From Mycobacterium sp. (lineage in GTDB: Bacteria; Actinomycetota; Actinomycetes; Mycobacteriales; Mycobacteriaceae), in NCBI GenBank assembly GCA_023264735.1, contig JAHFVD010000020.1, forward strand, positions 45,021 through 109,020: a DNA stretch of 64,000 nucleotides, read 5' to 3'. The notes under the pieces were generated by a model, which was given only the letters and a program-made list of their open reading frames with translations, had not been told where the DNA came from and did not search any database. The number at the start of each line of letters is the position of its first letter. Position 1 is the stretch's first letter. Of this stretch, positions 53,817 through 63,135 are shown piece by piece. Position numbers and translations under genes: made by a program.

Positions 53817-54446
53817 GTGCTCATCGTCATCGAGGGACTGGACGGGGCCGGCAAGCGGACGCTGACCGTCGGTCTTCAGCGCGCCTTCGAGGCGGACGGG
53901 AAGTCGGTCACCACGCTGGCCTTCCCGCGCTACGGCCAGTCGATCCACGCCGATCTCGCCAGCGAGGCGCTGCACGGTCAGCACGGCGACCTGGCCTCCT
54001 CGGTGTACGCGATGGCGACGCTGTTCGCCCTCGACCGGGCCGGAGCCATCGACCAGATCGCTGCGCTTCGCCGCGAGCACGATGTGGTCATCCTCGATCG
54101 CTACGTCGCGTCCAACGCCGCCTACAGCGCGGCGCGATTGCACCAGGACGCCGCCGGCGAGGCGGTGTCGTGGGTCGGCGAACTCGAATACGGACGGTTC
54201 GGCCTGCCGAGGCCCGATCGGCAGATCCTGCTCGACGCGTCGGTCGAACTCGCCGCCGCACGGGCCAAGCAGCGCGCCGAACAAGAGGCTGACCGCGCGC
54301 GCGACGCCTACGAGCGCGATGACGGACTGCAGCGGCGGACCGGTGCGGTGTATGCCGAGCTGGGTGCTGCTAACTGGGGCGGACCGTGGTCGATAGTCGC
54401 CCCGGATGTCGATCCGGCGGGTTTGGCGGCGTCATTCGTGCCCTAG
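53817..54446 (+). CDS. tmk: Thymidylate kinase
   Basis: 209 residues. The P-loop is IEGLDGAGKRTLTVGLQ near the N-terminus, with the LDRYVASNAAYSAARLHQD motif (DRY) and the family LID-like region. It phosphorylates dTMP to dTDP. GTG 53817 is the only start close to the P-loop. The C-terminal SIVAPDVDPAGLAASF fits mycobacterial TMK. Orthologue of Rv3247c, directly upstream of mtrA as in M. tuberculosis. Confidence 0.93.
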   Translation: MLIVIEGLDGAGKRTLTVGLQRAFEADGKSVTTLAFPRYGQSIHADLASEALHGQHGDLASSVYAMATLFALDRAGAIDQIAALRREHDVVILDRYVASNAAYSAARLHQDAAGEAVSWVGELEYGRFGLPRPDRQILLDASVELAAARAKQRAEQEADRARDAYERDDGLQRRTGAVYAELGAANWGGPWSIVAPDVDPAGLAASFVP

Positions 54447-54467
54447 GGGCATCCCACGCAGCGGAAA

Positions 54468-54511
54468 TGTCGCAACTCGCCCGTGTGGTAGCCGGGGTTT
54501 GTCGCAATTCG
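54468..54511. promoter_or_regulatory. Paired direct repeat upstream of mtrA
   Basis: TGTCGCAACTCG at 54468-54479 and TGTCGCAATTCG at 54500-54511 are near-identical 12-mers spaced 32 bases apart (about three helical turns), ending nine bases before the mtrA ATG. They could be a regulator-binding pair, for instance autoregulation by MtrA, whose known sites are direct repeats. The sequence differs from the published MtrA motif as I recall it, so this is tentative. Confidence 0.35.
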
Positions 54512-54519
54512 GTGACACC

Positions 54520-55206
54520 ATGGACAACATGAGGCAAAGGATTCTCGTAGTCGACGACGACCCATCGCTGGCCGAGATGCTCACCATCGTGTTGCGTGGC
54601 GAGGGTTTCGACACCGCGGTCATCGGCGACGGCTCTCAGGCGCTGACTGCCGTGCGTGAGCTGCGTCCCGATCTGGTGTTGCTGGACCTCATGCTGCCCG
54701 GCATGAACGGCATCGACGTCTGCCGGGTGCTGCGGGCGGACTCCGGCGTGCCGATCGTCATGCTGACCGCCAAGACCGACACCGTGGATGTGGTGCTGGG
54801 CCTGGAGTCGGGCGCCGACGACTACGTGATGAAACCGTTCAAACCCAAGGAGCTGGTGGCGCGCGTCCGCGCGCGGCTGCGTCGCAATGAGGACGAGCCG
54901 GCCGAGATGCTGTCGATCGCTGATATCGACATCGACGTGCCTGCCCACAAGGTCACCCGCGAGGGTGAGCAGATTTCGCTGACGCCGCTGGAGTTCGACC
55001 TCTTGGTGGCGCTGGCACGCAAACCGCGGCAGGTGTTTACTCGTGATGTGCTGCTCGAACAGGTGTGGGGATATCGACACCCCGCGGATACCCGTTTGGT
55101 GAACGTGCATGTCCAGCGGTTGCGGGCGAAGGTCGAGAAGGACCCGGAGAACCCGCAAGTGGTGCTGACCGTTCGAGGAGTGGGTTACAAGGCCGGCCCA
55201 CCATGA
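54520..55206 (+). CDS. mtrA: Response regulator MtrA
   Basis: 228 residues, nearly identical to mycobacterial MtrA. The receiver domain has the acidic pocket [14 protein letters not shown], phosphoacceptor D56 in [12 protein letters not shown] and [17 protein letters not shown]. The OmpR-type winged helix has [20 protein letters not shown] and [16 protein letters not shown]. It controls cell-wall hydrolases, division and oriC-linked genes. ATG 54520 ([11 protein letters not shown]) matches the known start; the longer frame from 54406 overlaps tmk. Confidence 0.97.
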   Translation: MDNMRQRILVVDDDPSLAEMLTIVLRGEGFDTAVIGDGSQALTAVRELRPDLVLLDLMLPGMNGIDVCRVLRADSGVPIVMLTAKTDTVDVVLGLESGADDYVMKPFKPKELVARVRARLRRNEDEPAEMLSIADIDIDVPAHKVTREGEQISLTPLEFDLLVALARKPRQVFTRDVLLEQVWGYRHPADTRLVNVHVQRLRAKVEKDPENPQVVLTVRGVGYKAGPP

Positions 55207-55228
55207 TCCGCCCGCAGGAGCGCTACTG

Positions 55229-56902
55229 GTGATCTTCGGCTCCAAGCAGCGCATCCGCGGCCCGTGGGGACGGTCTGGTCCCCTGGTGCGGGGTATGAGT
55301 GCGCTGAGCCGGGCACTCGGGCTGATCTGGCGCCGTTCGCTGCAGTTGCGCGTGGTTGTGTTGACGCTGGGTCTGTCGGCGTCGGTGATCGTGGCACTCG
55401 GCTTCGTGCTCACCAGCCAGATCACCAACCGGGTGCTCGACGTGAAAGTGCATGCGGCGACCGAGGAATTGGACCGGGCGCGCAATACCGTCAGCGGCAC
55501 CGTCAGCGGTGAAGAGGCACGCTCGCTGGACAGCAGCCTGCAGCTCGCTCGCAACACGTTGATCTCCAAGACCGGTCAATCGTCGGGTGCGGCGCTGGCC
55601 GGCACCTTCGACGCGGTGCTGGTGGTACCCGGCGATGGCCCGCGAGCGGCAACCGCGGCCGGGCCGGTGGATCAGATTCCGAAGTCGTTGCGCGACTTCG
55701 TCAAAGCCGGCCAGGTCAGCTACCAGTATTCGACGGTGCACACCGAGAGCTTCGCCGGTCCGGCGCTGCTGATTGGTACCCCGACTCCGTCGCATGTGCC
55801 GAATCTCGAGCTGTACCTGATCTTCCCGCTGAACAGCGAGGAGAACACGATCACGCTGGTGCGCGGCACGATGGCGACCGGCGGCCTGGTGCTGCTGGTG
55901 CTGCTGGCCGGGATCGCGCTGCTGGTGTCGCGACAGGTGGTCCTGCCGGTGCGCTCGGCATCGCGGATCGCCGAACGCTTCGCTGAGGGGCACCTGTCCG
56001 AGCGGATGCCGGTGCGCGGTGAGGACGATATGGCCCGGCTGGCGGTGTCGTTCAACGATATGGCGGAAAGCCTGCAACGTCAGATCACCAACCTCGAGGA
56101 ATTCGGTAACCTGCAGCGCCGGTTCACCTCTGATGTCAGTCACGAACTGCGCACGCCGCTGACCACGGTGCGGATGGCGGCCGACCTGATTCACGACCAT
56201 TCCGAAGAGCTGGACCCGGCGCTGCGCCGTTCCACCGAGCTGATGGTCAACGAGCTGGACCGGTTCGAGACACTGCTCAACGACCTGCTGGAGATTTCCC
56301 GCCACGACGCTGGCGTTGCCGAATTGTCGGTGGAGGCGGTCGATCTGCGCTCGACAGTCAACAGCGCGCTGGGCAATGTCGGCCACTTGGCGGACGAGGC
56401 CGGTATCGAGCTGATGGTGAATCTGCCCGATCACGAGGTCATCGCCGAGGTCGATGCCCGCCGCGTCGAGCGCATCCTGCGCAACCTGATCGCCAACGCG
56501 ATCGACCATGCCGAACACAAGCCGGTGCGGATCCGGATGGCGGCCGACGAGGACACCGTCGCGGTGACGGTCCGTGACTATGGTGTCGGTTTGCGGCCCG
56601 GCGAGGAGAAATTGGTGTTCAGCCGGTTCTGGCGTTCGGACCCGTCGCGGGTGCGCCGCTCCGGCGGGACCGGACTCGGCTTGGCGATCAGCATCGAGGA
56701 CGCGCGACTGCACCAGGGCCGGCTGGAGGCGTGGGGTGAACCCGGCAAGGGTGCGTGCTTCCGGCTGACGCTGCCGCTGACCCGCGGCCACAAGGTCACC
56801 ACAAGCCCGCTGCCGCTGAAACCGGTTGCAGCAGAGCGCAATGACAACCGCAAGGACAAACGTCAGGTTCGGCAATGGGAGCCGGCGGGGGAGAGCGTGT
56901 GA
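55229..56902 (+). CDS. mtrB: Sensor histidine kinase MtrB
   Basis: 557 residues. Two transmembrane helices (about residues 40-60 and 210-230) flank an extracytoplasmic domain, followed by HAMP, HisKA with the phosphoacceptor H305 in [19 protein letters not shown], and a HATPase domain with the N-box [14 protein letters not shown] and G-box [16 protein letters not shown]. It phosphorylates MtrA. GTG 55229 lies 22 bases after mtrA; the stop overlaps lpqB by four bases (GTGTGA). Confidence 0.96.
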   Translation: MIFGSKQRIRGPWGRSGPLVRGMSALSRALGLIWRRSLQLRVVVLTLGLSASVIVALGFVLTSQITNRVLDVKVHAATEELDRARNTVSGTVSGEEARSLDSSLQLARNTLISKTGQSSGAALAGTFDAVLVVPGDGPRAATAAGPVDQIPKSLRDFVKAGQVSYQYSTVHTESFAGPALLIGTPTPSHVPNLELYLIFPLNSEENTITLVRGTMATGGLVLLVLLAGIALLVSRQVVLPVRSASRIAERFAEGHLSERMPVRGEDDMARLAVSFNDMAESLQRQITNLEEFGNLQRRFTSDVSHELRTPLTTVRMAADLIHDHSEELDPALRRSTELMVNELDRFETLLNDLLEISRHDAGVAELSVEAVDLRSTVNSALGNVGHLADEAGIELMVNLPDHEVIAEVDARRVERILRNLIANAIDHAEHKPVRIRMAADEDTVAVTVRDYGVGLRPGEEKLVFSRFWRSDPSRVRRSGGTGLGLAISIEDARLHQGRLEAWGEPGKGACFRLTLPLTRGHKVTTSPLPLKPVAAERNDNRKDKRQVRQWEPAGESV

Positions 56903-58665
56903 CACGCCGGCTGCTGGCCCTCTTGATGGCTGGACTGGTCGCGATGTTGACGGGCGGATGCGCCGGAGTGCCGAATTCCTCGGCACCACAGGCGATCGGA
57001 ACCGTCGAGCGGCCGCAGCCCAAGAGCCTGCCGAAGCCGACTCCCGGCATGGATCCCGACCAGTTGTTGCGCGAATTCCTCAAGGCCACCGCCGATCCCG
57101 CGAACCGGCATCTGGCCGCTCGCCAGTTCCTCACCGGGTCGGCGTCCAGCGCGTGGGACGACCAGGGCGGCGCGCTCCTGATCGACAACGTCGTGTTCGT
57201 CGAAACCCGTACTCCCGACCGGGTTTCGGTCACCATGAAGGCCGACATGCTCGGGTCGCTGTCCGATGTCGGTGTCTTCGAGACCGCCGGGGGACAGCTG
57301 CCCGACCCCGGGCCGCTGGAATTGGTGCAGACCCCGGATGGGTGGCGGATCAACAAGCTGCCCAACGGAGTGTTCCTGGACTGGCAGCAGTTCCAGGCGA
57401 CCTATAAGCGCAACACGCTGTACTTCGTCGACCCGACCGGCAAGACCGTCGTTCCCGATCCGCGCTACGTGGCGGTCCCGGACGCCGATCAGCTGGCCAC
57501 CGAACTGATCACCAAGCTGATCGCCGGCCCCCGCTCGGAAATGGCGCGGACGGTGCGCAATCTGCTTGGGCCGCTGAAGCTGATCGGTCCGGTGACCCGC
57601 GCGGACGGTGGCAAGATCGGCATCGGGCGCGGCTACGGGGGCGCAAAGGTCGATCTGGAGAATCTGACCACCACGGATCCGCACAGTCGGCAATTGGTTG
57701 CCGCCCAGATCATTTGGACGCTGGCGCGGGCCGATATCAAGGGCCCGTACGTGATCAACGCCGACGGGGCCGCCCTCGACGACCGGTTCAAGGACGGCTG
57801 GAACACCACGGATGTGGCGGCCACCGATCCGGGTGCGGTCGATGGTGCCTCGGCTGGCGTGCACGCGCTAATCGGCGGGTCGATGGTGTCGCTGGACGGG
57901 CAGCGGGCCACGCCGGTGCCCGGGATGTTCGGCCAGATGCCGGCACAGGTGTCGGCCGCGCTGTCGAGGACCGGTCAGGACATCGCGTCGGTGACGGTGT
58001 TGCGACCTGGCGCGCCGGATGTGTTGTCGTCGCTGTGGATCGGTCCTAACGGTTCGGCGGCGGCGAAGGTCACCGACGCACGGTCGTTGACCCGGCCGTC
58101 GTGGGCGCTGGACGACGCGGTGTGGGTGGTGGTCGACGGCAACAGTGTGGTGAGGGTGATCCAGGGGGAGGCCTCCGGACAGCCCGCGCGAATCCCGGTG
58201 GACTCTGCGGCGGTGACGTCTCGCTTCCCCGGTGCGATCACCGAATTGCAGCTTTCCCGTGACAGCACCCGCGCCGCGATGGTGGTCAACGGTCAGGTGA
58301 TCCTGGCCGGTGTGGAGCAGACGCCAGCCGGGGAGTTCTCGCTGACGTATCCGCGTCGGCTCGGCTTCGGCCTCGGCTCGTCTGTGGTGTCGCTGTCGTG
58401 GCGTACCGGCGACGACATCGTCGTCACGCGTACCGACGCGGCGCATCCGGTGTCGTACGTGAATCTCGACGGAGTGAACTCCGACGGACCCAGCGGCAAC
58501 ATCGTGATGCCGGTGTCGGCGGTGGCGGCCAATCCCGCCGCGGTCTATGTGTCGGACGCGCGCGGGGTGCTGCAGCTGTCCGGCACCAGCGCCGAGAACA
58601 GTCAATCCTGGTCGGATGTACGACCTTTCCTGACGCCCGGCGCAGTGCCGGTGCTCCCCGGCTGA
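56899..58665 (+). CDS. lpqB: Lipoprotein LpqB, MtrAB accessory factor
   Basis: 588 residues. The signal peptide [19 protein letters not shown] gives a lipobox LTGGC. A GerMN/sporulation-type domain (about residues 130-240) precedes a C-terminal beta-propeller-like domain with [20 protein letters not shown] and [20 protein letters not shown]. It interacts with the MtrB sensor domain outside the membrane and affects MtrA phosphorylation. GTG 56899 overlaps the mtrB stop, as in all mycobacterial mtrAB-lpqB operons. Confidence 0.95.
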   Translation: MTRRLLALLMAGLVAMLTGGCAGVPNSSAPQAIGTVERPQPKSLPKPTPGMDPDQLLREFLKATADPANRHLAARQFLTGSASSAWDDQGGALLIDNVVFVETRTPDRVSVTMKADMLGSLSDVGVFETAGGQLPDPGPLELVQTPDGWRINKLPNGVFLDWQQFQATYKRNTLYFVDPTGKTVVPDPRYVAVPDADQLATELITKLIAGPRSEMARTVRNLLGPLKLIGPVTRADGGKIGIGRGYGGAKVDLENLTTTDPHSRQLVAAQIIWTLARADIKGPYVINADGAALDDRFKDGWNTTDVAATDPGAVDGASAGVHALIGGSMVSLDGQRATPVPGMFGQMPAQVSAALSRTGQDIASVTVLRPGAPDVLSSLWIGPNGSAAAKVTDARSLTRPSWALDDAVWVVVDGNSVVRVIQGEASGQPARIPVDSAAVTSRFPGAITELQLSRDSTRAAMVVNGQVILAGVEQTPAGEFSLTYPRRLGFGLGSSVVSLSWRTGDDIVVTRTDAAHPVSYVNLDGVNSDGPSGNIVMPVSAVAANPAAVYVSDARGVLQLSGTSAENSQSWSDVRPFLTPGAVPVLPG

Positions 58666-58676
58666 GAGGAAATCTG

Positions 58677-59207
58677 GTGTCTGCACCCGTGCTGCCCGGC
58701 GTGATCCGCCAAGTCGGTTACATCGTGCAGGATTTCGACAAGTCGCTGGCCAACTGGGTCGAGCTGGGCGTCGGCCCCTGGTATGTGCTGCGCGGTATCA
58801 CGCAGAGCGGGTTGTATCGCGGCGAGCCGTGCACGGTGGAGCTGACGATGGCGGTGGCCAACAGTGGCGACCTACAGCTCGAGATCATTCATCAGGACAA
58901 TGACGCGCCGTCGATCTACTCCGAGTTCACCTCGGCAGGCGGCGACGGCTTTCATCAGTTGGCCTACTGGGCGCAGGACTTCGACGCCGCGCTGGCGGCC
59001 GGGCAGGCCGCGGGTTGGCAGGTGGTCTGGTCGGGTGGCGAGCCGGGAACGGCCCGCTACGTCTACTTCGAACCACCGCCGGGCAACGCGGCGACCGTCA
59101 TCGAATTGATGGAGCTGACTCCGGCGACGATTGGCATGGGTGAACTGGTGCGGACGGCGGCCGTGAACTGGGATGGAAGCGACCCCATCCGGTCACTGTT
59201 CGGGTAG
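58677..59207 (+). CDS. VOC-family (glyoxalase/bleomycin-resistance-like) protein
   Basis: 176 residues. The N-terminus GVIRQVGYIVQDFDKSLANW and the mid-protein GGDGFHQLAYWAQDFDAALA are the paired beta-alpha-beta modules of the VOC fold, and NAATVIELMELTPATIG ends with the Glu ligand. It resembles VOC proteins found with steroid or lipid degradation, but no substrate can be named. GTG 58677 follows GAGAGGA eleven bases after lpqB, so it may be in that operon. In M. tuberculosis lpqB is followed by different genes. Confidence 0.75.
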   Translation: MSAPVLPGVIRQVGYIVQDFDKSLANWVELGVGPWYVLRGITQSGLYRGEPCTVELTMAVANSGDLQLEIIHQDNDAPSIYSEFTSAGGDGFHQLAYWAQDFDAALAAGQAAGWQVVWSGGEPGTARYVYFEPPPGNAATVIELMELTPATIGMGELVRTAAVNWDGSDPIRSLFG

Positions 59208-59290
59208 CCGCGCAAGCGCTTCCAGGCGCTTCACCTGCTGTTCAAGGGGTGAATTGTGAGCTCGCCGTCAAGTCAGTAGCGTTTGCTCCT

Positions 59291-59611
59291 GTGAGTGGGG
59301 GTGGCGATGGCGGCGTCTTGAATGTGGACCCCGCAGTGCTACGGGCGGCGTGTGAAGCGTTGACTGCCGGCGCGCAGCATCTGCAGGCCGGTTTGCGCGA
59401 CCTCGACACCGAAGCCCAGCAGGTGCTGGGGTCGTGGGAGGGGTCCGCGGGTGGTTCGTATACGGCCGCGTGGCGGCAGTGGCACGACGGTTCGCTGAAA
59501 GTGCAGCAGGCGCTGGCGACGATCGCCGAGCGGCTGGGTCAAGCGGGCCAAGCGTTCGATGCCAACGAGCAGGCCTCGGCGACGGAGTTGGGAGGTCTCC
59601 ACCGTGGCTGA
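59291..59611 (+). CDS. WXG100-family protein, EsxF-like
   Basis: 106 residues. The helical hairpin has its W-x-G turn in LGSWEGSAGGSYTAAWRQWH. Sequence and position resemble EsxF of the M. tuberculosis esxF-esxE-cpnT locus: an N-terminal VDPAVLRAACEALTAGAQHL, the WEG turn and a Q-AFDANEQASATEL end. It should pair with the next protein as an ESX (type VII) substrate dimer required to export the toxin. GTG 59291 is chosen; an earlier in-frame start at 59249 is possible. It overlaps its partner by eight bases. Confidence 0.8.
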   Translation: MSGGGDGGVLNVDPAVLRAACEALTAGAQHLQAGLRDLDTEAQQVLGSWEGSAGGSYTAAWRQWHDGSLKVQQALATIAERLGQAGQAFDANEQASATELGGLHRG

Positions 59612-59894
59612 TGCATTCGCAGTGGACGTGGACCGGCTGTCCGACATCGTCGAGCGGATGGCGTCCTACCAAACGGTGGTCGACTCGATGCTGGAAGAGT
59701 GCGATGCCGTCGTGGCGAATCTGCATGCGCAGTGGAAGGGCGTGGCCAGCGAGTCCCATGCCGCGGTGCACGAACAGTGGATGCAGGGGGCGGACATGAT
59801 GCGGAATGCGTTGGCGCAGTTGCGTGCAGCAGGAGCGCATGCCCACACCTCCTACAGCGGTGCGATCGAAGCGAACCGGAAAATCTGGGGCTAA
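59604..59894 (+). CDS. WXG100-family protein, EsxE-like
   Basis: 96 residues. The turn motif is HAQWKGVASESHAAVHEQW, and the C-terminal helix QGADMMRNALAQLRAAGAHA with HTSYSGAIEANRKIWG closely resembles EsxE (Rv3904c), which ends with a similar YTGAM-type helix. GTG 59604 follows GGAGGT. It probably forms a heterodimer with the EsxF-like protein and acts in export or outer-membrane pore formation for the downstream CpnT-like protein, which starts five bases later. Confidence 0.82.
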   Translation: MADAFAVDVDRLSDIVERMASYQTVVDSMLEECDAVVANLHAQWKGVASESHAAVHEQWMQGADMMRNALAQLRAAGAHAHTSYSGAIEANRKIWG

Positions 59895-59899
59895 TATCC

Positions 59900-62566
59900 G
59901 TGGGTGAACCGTTGCGAGTTGACCCTGCGGGGCTTTCGGCTGCGGGTTCCGCGGTCGCCGAGCTGAGTAACGGGGTGACTGCCGCGGTGGGCTCGCTGAC
60001 CGCCTCCTACAACGCGAACACGGGTCAGGATGCGGCGGGAGCGGCCTTTGGCTTCGCGTATCAGGACTCGGCCCGAGCGTTGGTTGACGGTGTTGGCAAG
60101 GGAGTCAACGCATTACGTCATATCGGCTATCTGATTCAGGGTTCGGCGACCAACTATTCGCGAGCCGAGGCGGCCGCTGATATCGGCGGCGGGGCATCAC
60201 CGTTACCGGCGCCAGCGGTTCCTGCGGGGTACTCGGCGCCGGGCGGTGATCCTGATGTCAACGGCCCCGGCCAAACTCCACCGGTGTTGTGGTATCTGGT
60301 CGAAGCCCTGTTCGGTGATTGGTGGCCCAACGGATCGCCGAGTGAGCTCCGCGCCGCTGGCGCTGCATGGAGCGTTTTCGCAACGCCGCTCTACGGAGTC
60401 ACCGCTGGGAACGCCGGCCCCTATGGGGTGATCGACGCACAGCAGATGCCGGACAAAGAGCCGATGAAGGTCGCGGTGCGCGATGTCGGGACGGCGATGT
60501 CGTCGCTCGTCGGCGAGGCGCAGAAGCTCGCTGGCGAATTAAACAGCTTCGCAACCGATGTCGAGACTACTCAGAACGCGATCCGCGATCTGCTGAACAA
60601 GCTCAAGTCGGTCGTGGGCTCAGTCGTCGACCAAGGCGTCCTCGGAACCGTCTTCGAGTTGGTGACCGGCGACGCGGAGGAGAAGATCCAAGAGGTCGCC
60701 AACGACATCAAGGCGGTGATTGCCAACCACAAGCGGCAGTCCGCGGCTCGGAAAGAACTGCTCGCTGACCTCGTCAATGGCATCAAGAACTACACGCGCG
60801 CAATGGAAATCATCACTCGCGTGGAGCTGGTCAACTACCTCGGCGAGGACGCGGGCCGGATTGTGGCCAACGTCAACGATGCACTCACCGACACCAGTAC
60901 TGGTCTCGCTCTGGGCGGGATCAACACCGTTGGCGGTCTCCTGACGTCGTTCGATCCCATCGGCGATCCGAAAGGCACGTTGGCCACGCTCGAAGGTTTG
61001 GGCAAGATGGCCGAGATCCTCAATCCGATGACTGCCCCGTTGGCCTTTGCGAAGGATCCCGAGGGCACCATCGACATGGTCAAGAATCTCACGCATTTCG
61101 ACGACATTTTCACCAGCAATCGTCCCTTCCTCGGCATCGGCGAGTTGGGCTTCGATATAGGTACGGCGGTCTTGCCTGGCGCAGCGGGTGTGAAGGCTGC
61201 TGGTGGTGCGCGGGCGGCGGAGGGCGCAGCCGAGCGTGCGGAGATTTCGGCGACCGAACGGGCCGGTGGAGAAGCCGGTGGGATTGCCTCGGCGACAACA
61301 GGATTACGTGGCGTCGCGCGTGAAGTCGAGGGCGCTAGGGCCAAGCTCGACGATCTGAACAAGACGACACTTGACGGTGGCAAGCCGCCATCCGGAAGTC
61401 CCGGCCCGCTGCCGAAGCCGCCCGAGCCGGGTGGGCCACCGGCGCCCACGGGTGGGAAGCCGACATCGGCTCCACCGTCGGGTGATCCTGTGACTCCGCC
61501 GGTTACTCATACACCGGACGCTGTTCCGGCTCCCAAGGCTGAAGTTCCCTCTGCGCCTGTGGGTTCCGAGGCAGCTGCGCCGACCAGTGCGGCGCCGGGC
61601 GAAGCAACTCCCGCTCCGAGTACTCCCTCTGGTGGGCAGCCATCTACGCCACCGATGGACGCTCCCAACGTGAACCATCCTGGCGGCGTACCGCATGACG
61701 GTGGCTCCGGGAACGGTGGCGTGCCCCCGCACGGCGGTAGTCCCGGCGGTCTGCATGACGGTGGTGGCGGTTCGCCACACGATGGTGGACCGCACCACAA
61801 CGGTGACGGCCACGGTGGCGGCCCGGGCGATCAGCAGCCAAACAATCCGCCACACACCGGTCTGCACGACCCGCCTGCGAATCACGGGGTTCCTGGTGAT
61901 CAGCTGCCGGACTTGACTGACATCAACAACGAATACCGTTTGCCTGGTGGAGCCGTCGACCCCGCACGTTTTGATGAGTGGACTGAGAAGGTCTCCGAGA
62001 AGTATGAACCGATATCTCCCAACGGTGTAGGAGGGGTCTACGACTACAGCACTGAACTGCACCAGGGGATGAATCCTTATCTCCGCGATATGGATTCACT
62101 GAGTGAGAGGCAACAATCGGTATTGGGCGTCGACTCACTTAGTGATCTGACACCAGAACAACGTGCGATGTGGGAGGAGCGGATTGCGCATACAGATGAA
62201 GGTCTTGCCGCATTGCCGCCCTATCGAGCTGACCCCTCAGAACTGACCTCGACCACGTGGCGCGGGATGCGGGCATCGGACTCCCTGTTGGGCCAATTCC
62301 ATGAAGGGGCCGTATTTCACGATCCGGGATACCTCAGTACGACTTCAGATTCGTTCGTGGCGGAGTCCTTCGCTAGAGGTTCACTGCCCGGGGAGACACC
62401 GACCTTGGTCAAGGTGGTGGGATCGGATGGTGTCGATGTCAGCCAACTATCCAGATACATGGACGAATCCGAAATCTTGTTTCCCCGCGGATCTGAATTC
62501 GAAATACTCTCTCGAGAGCTTGGCGACGACGGGATGTTGCGAATAACTATGAAGCAGGTCAAGTGA
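59900..62566 (+). CDS. CpnT-like polymorphic toxin with C-terminal ADP-ribosyltransferase domain
   Basis: 888 residues. The N-terminal ~450 residues follow the CpnT channel/export domain: LRVDPAGLSAAGSAVAELSN, a GSATNYSRAEAAADI region, and DWWPNGSPSELRAAGAAWSV match the equivalent CpnT segments in order. A Pro-, Gly- and His-rich linker with HDGG repeats covers about residues 490-670. The C-terminal ~190 residues carry an R-S-E ADP-ribosyltransferase signature: R788 in TTWRGMRAS, S813 in YLSTTSDSF, and the catalytic ExE pair E856/E858 in DESEILFPRGSEFEI. M. tuberculosis CpnT instead ends with the TNT NAD+-glycohydrolase. GTG 59900. The target is unknown. Confidence 0.8.
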   Translation: MGEPLRVDPAGLSAAGSAVAELSNGVTAAVGSLTASYNANTGQDAAGAAFGFAYQDSARALVDGVGKGVNALRHIGYLIQGSATNYSRAEAAADIGGGASPLPAPAVPAGYSAPGGDPDVNGPGQTPPVLWYLVEALFGDWWPNGSPSELRAAGAAWSVFATPLYGVTAGNAGPYGVIDAQQMPDKEPMKVAVRDVGTAMSSLVGEAQKLAGELNSFATDVETTQNAIRDLLNKLKSVVGSVVDQGVLGTVFELVTGDAEEKIQEVANDIKAVIANHKRQSAARKELLADLVNGIKNYTRAMEIITRVELVNYLGEDAGRIVANVNDALTDTSTGLALGGINTVGGLLTSFDPIGDPKGTLATLEGLGKMAEILNPMTAPLAFAKDPEGTIDMVKNLTHFDDIFTSNRPFLGIGELGFDIGTAVLPGAAGVKAAGGARAAEGAAERAEISATERAGGEAGGIASATTGLRGVAREVEGARAKLDDLNKTTLDGGKPPSGSPGPLPKPPEPGGPPAPTGGKPTSAPPSGDPVTPPVTHTPDAVPAPKAEVPSAPVGSEAAAPTSAAPGEATPAPSTPSGGQPSTPPMDAPNVNHPGGVPHDGGSGNGGVPPHGGSPGGLHDGGGGSPHDGGPHHNGDGHGGGPGDQQPNNPPHTGLHDPPANHGVPGDQLPDLTDINNEYRLPGGAVDPARFDEWTEKVSEKYEPISPNGVGGVYDYSTELHQGMNPYLRDMDSLSERQQSVLGVDSLSDLTPEQRAMWEERIAHTDEGLAALPPYRADPSELTSTTWRGMRASDSLLGQFHEGAVFHDPGYLSTTSDSFVAESFARGSLPGETPTLVKVVGSDGVDVSQLSRYMDESEILFPRGSEFEILSRELGDDGMLRITMKQVK

Positions 62567-63132
62567 TGACTTCCGATCAACTACCTTCGGCCGATGCGAT
62601 CGACGGCTGGATTAAAAGCCATATGACGAAGGGCGAGGGTATGACTCGGCCCTACAGCAGGAAGTGGGAAAACGGCGGATGTAGCCCGAGGCATTCTCTG
62701 CGACATTGGCGCTCGGATCGTGTCAACATACTAGCCGTCGGGTTGGCTTCGCTGGAGCATCAAGTGCTCGGCTTGAGCAACGGCGTGTTGGTAGATGTGG
62801 ATGGTATTTCGGTCCGAGTTTCCGGTGACCGAAGCGTCCGAGGCGACGGGCCTCCTGAGGAATACTTGATTCAGATTGACGGCGGTCCAGTCAACTTTGT
62901 CGGAGATTCCCCTGAAGCCATCGTCGAGTTACTACGAGGACTTTCTTCTCCTCCGTCACCGCCCGTCGATGTCGACTACATCCAGATCGGATTCCCCGGT
63001 CATGAGAGGGATGAAGTCACGTACGTCGGCAGTTGGCAATGGGACATCCACGGGGAGGCGCGCGGCACGGAGTTCGTCGATAGAGCTGCGGCAGCCACTT
63101 TGGCCGCTATCGAGGCTGCCGGAAAGGATTAA
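62566..63132 (+). CDS. Candidate immunity protein of the CpnT-like toxin
   Basis: 188 residues, not recognised. No signal peptide or membrane helix is visible; the C-terminal part reads YVGSWQWDIHGEARGTEFVD and ends in an Ala-rich helix. ATG 62566 shares a base with the toxin stop (TGATG), the position and coupling of the immunity factor IFT (Rv3902c) after cpnT. On this ground it should neutralise the ADP-ribosyltransferase in the cytoplasm. Base composition around 62640-62700 is lower in G+C than the core genes, consistent with acquired DNA. Confidence 0.5.
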   Translation: MTSDQLPSADAIDGWIKSHMTKGEGMTRPYSRKWENGGCSPRHSLRHWRSDRVNILAVGLASLEHQVLGLSNGVLVDVDGISVRVSGDRSVRGDGPPEEYLIQIDGGPVNFVGDSPEAIVELLRGLSSPPSPPVDVDYIQIGFPGHERDEVTYVGSWQWDIHGEARGTEFVDRAAAATLAAIEAAGKD

Positions 63133-63135
63133 CAA

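Noticed and set aside
55223..56989. Leftward 588-residue open frame opposite mtrB
   Set aside because: Antisense of a conserved sensor kinase; composition dominated by Arg, Gln and His, typical of shadow frames.
61380..61910. Repeated GGTGG/CACGACGG-like motifs as a DNA-level repeat or CRISPR
   Set aside because: They encode the His/Gly/Pro-rich linker of the CpnT-like protein; spacing is irregular and they do not form spacer-repeat units.
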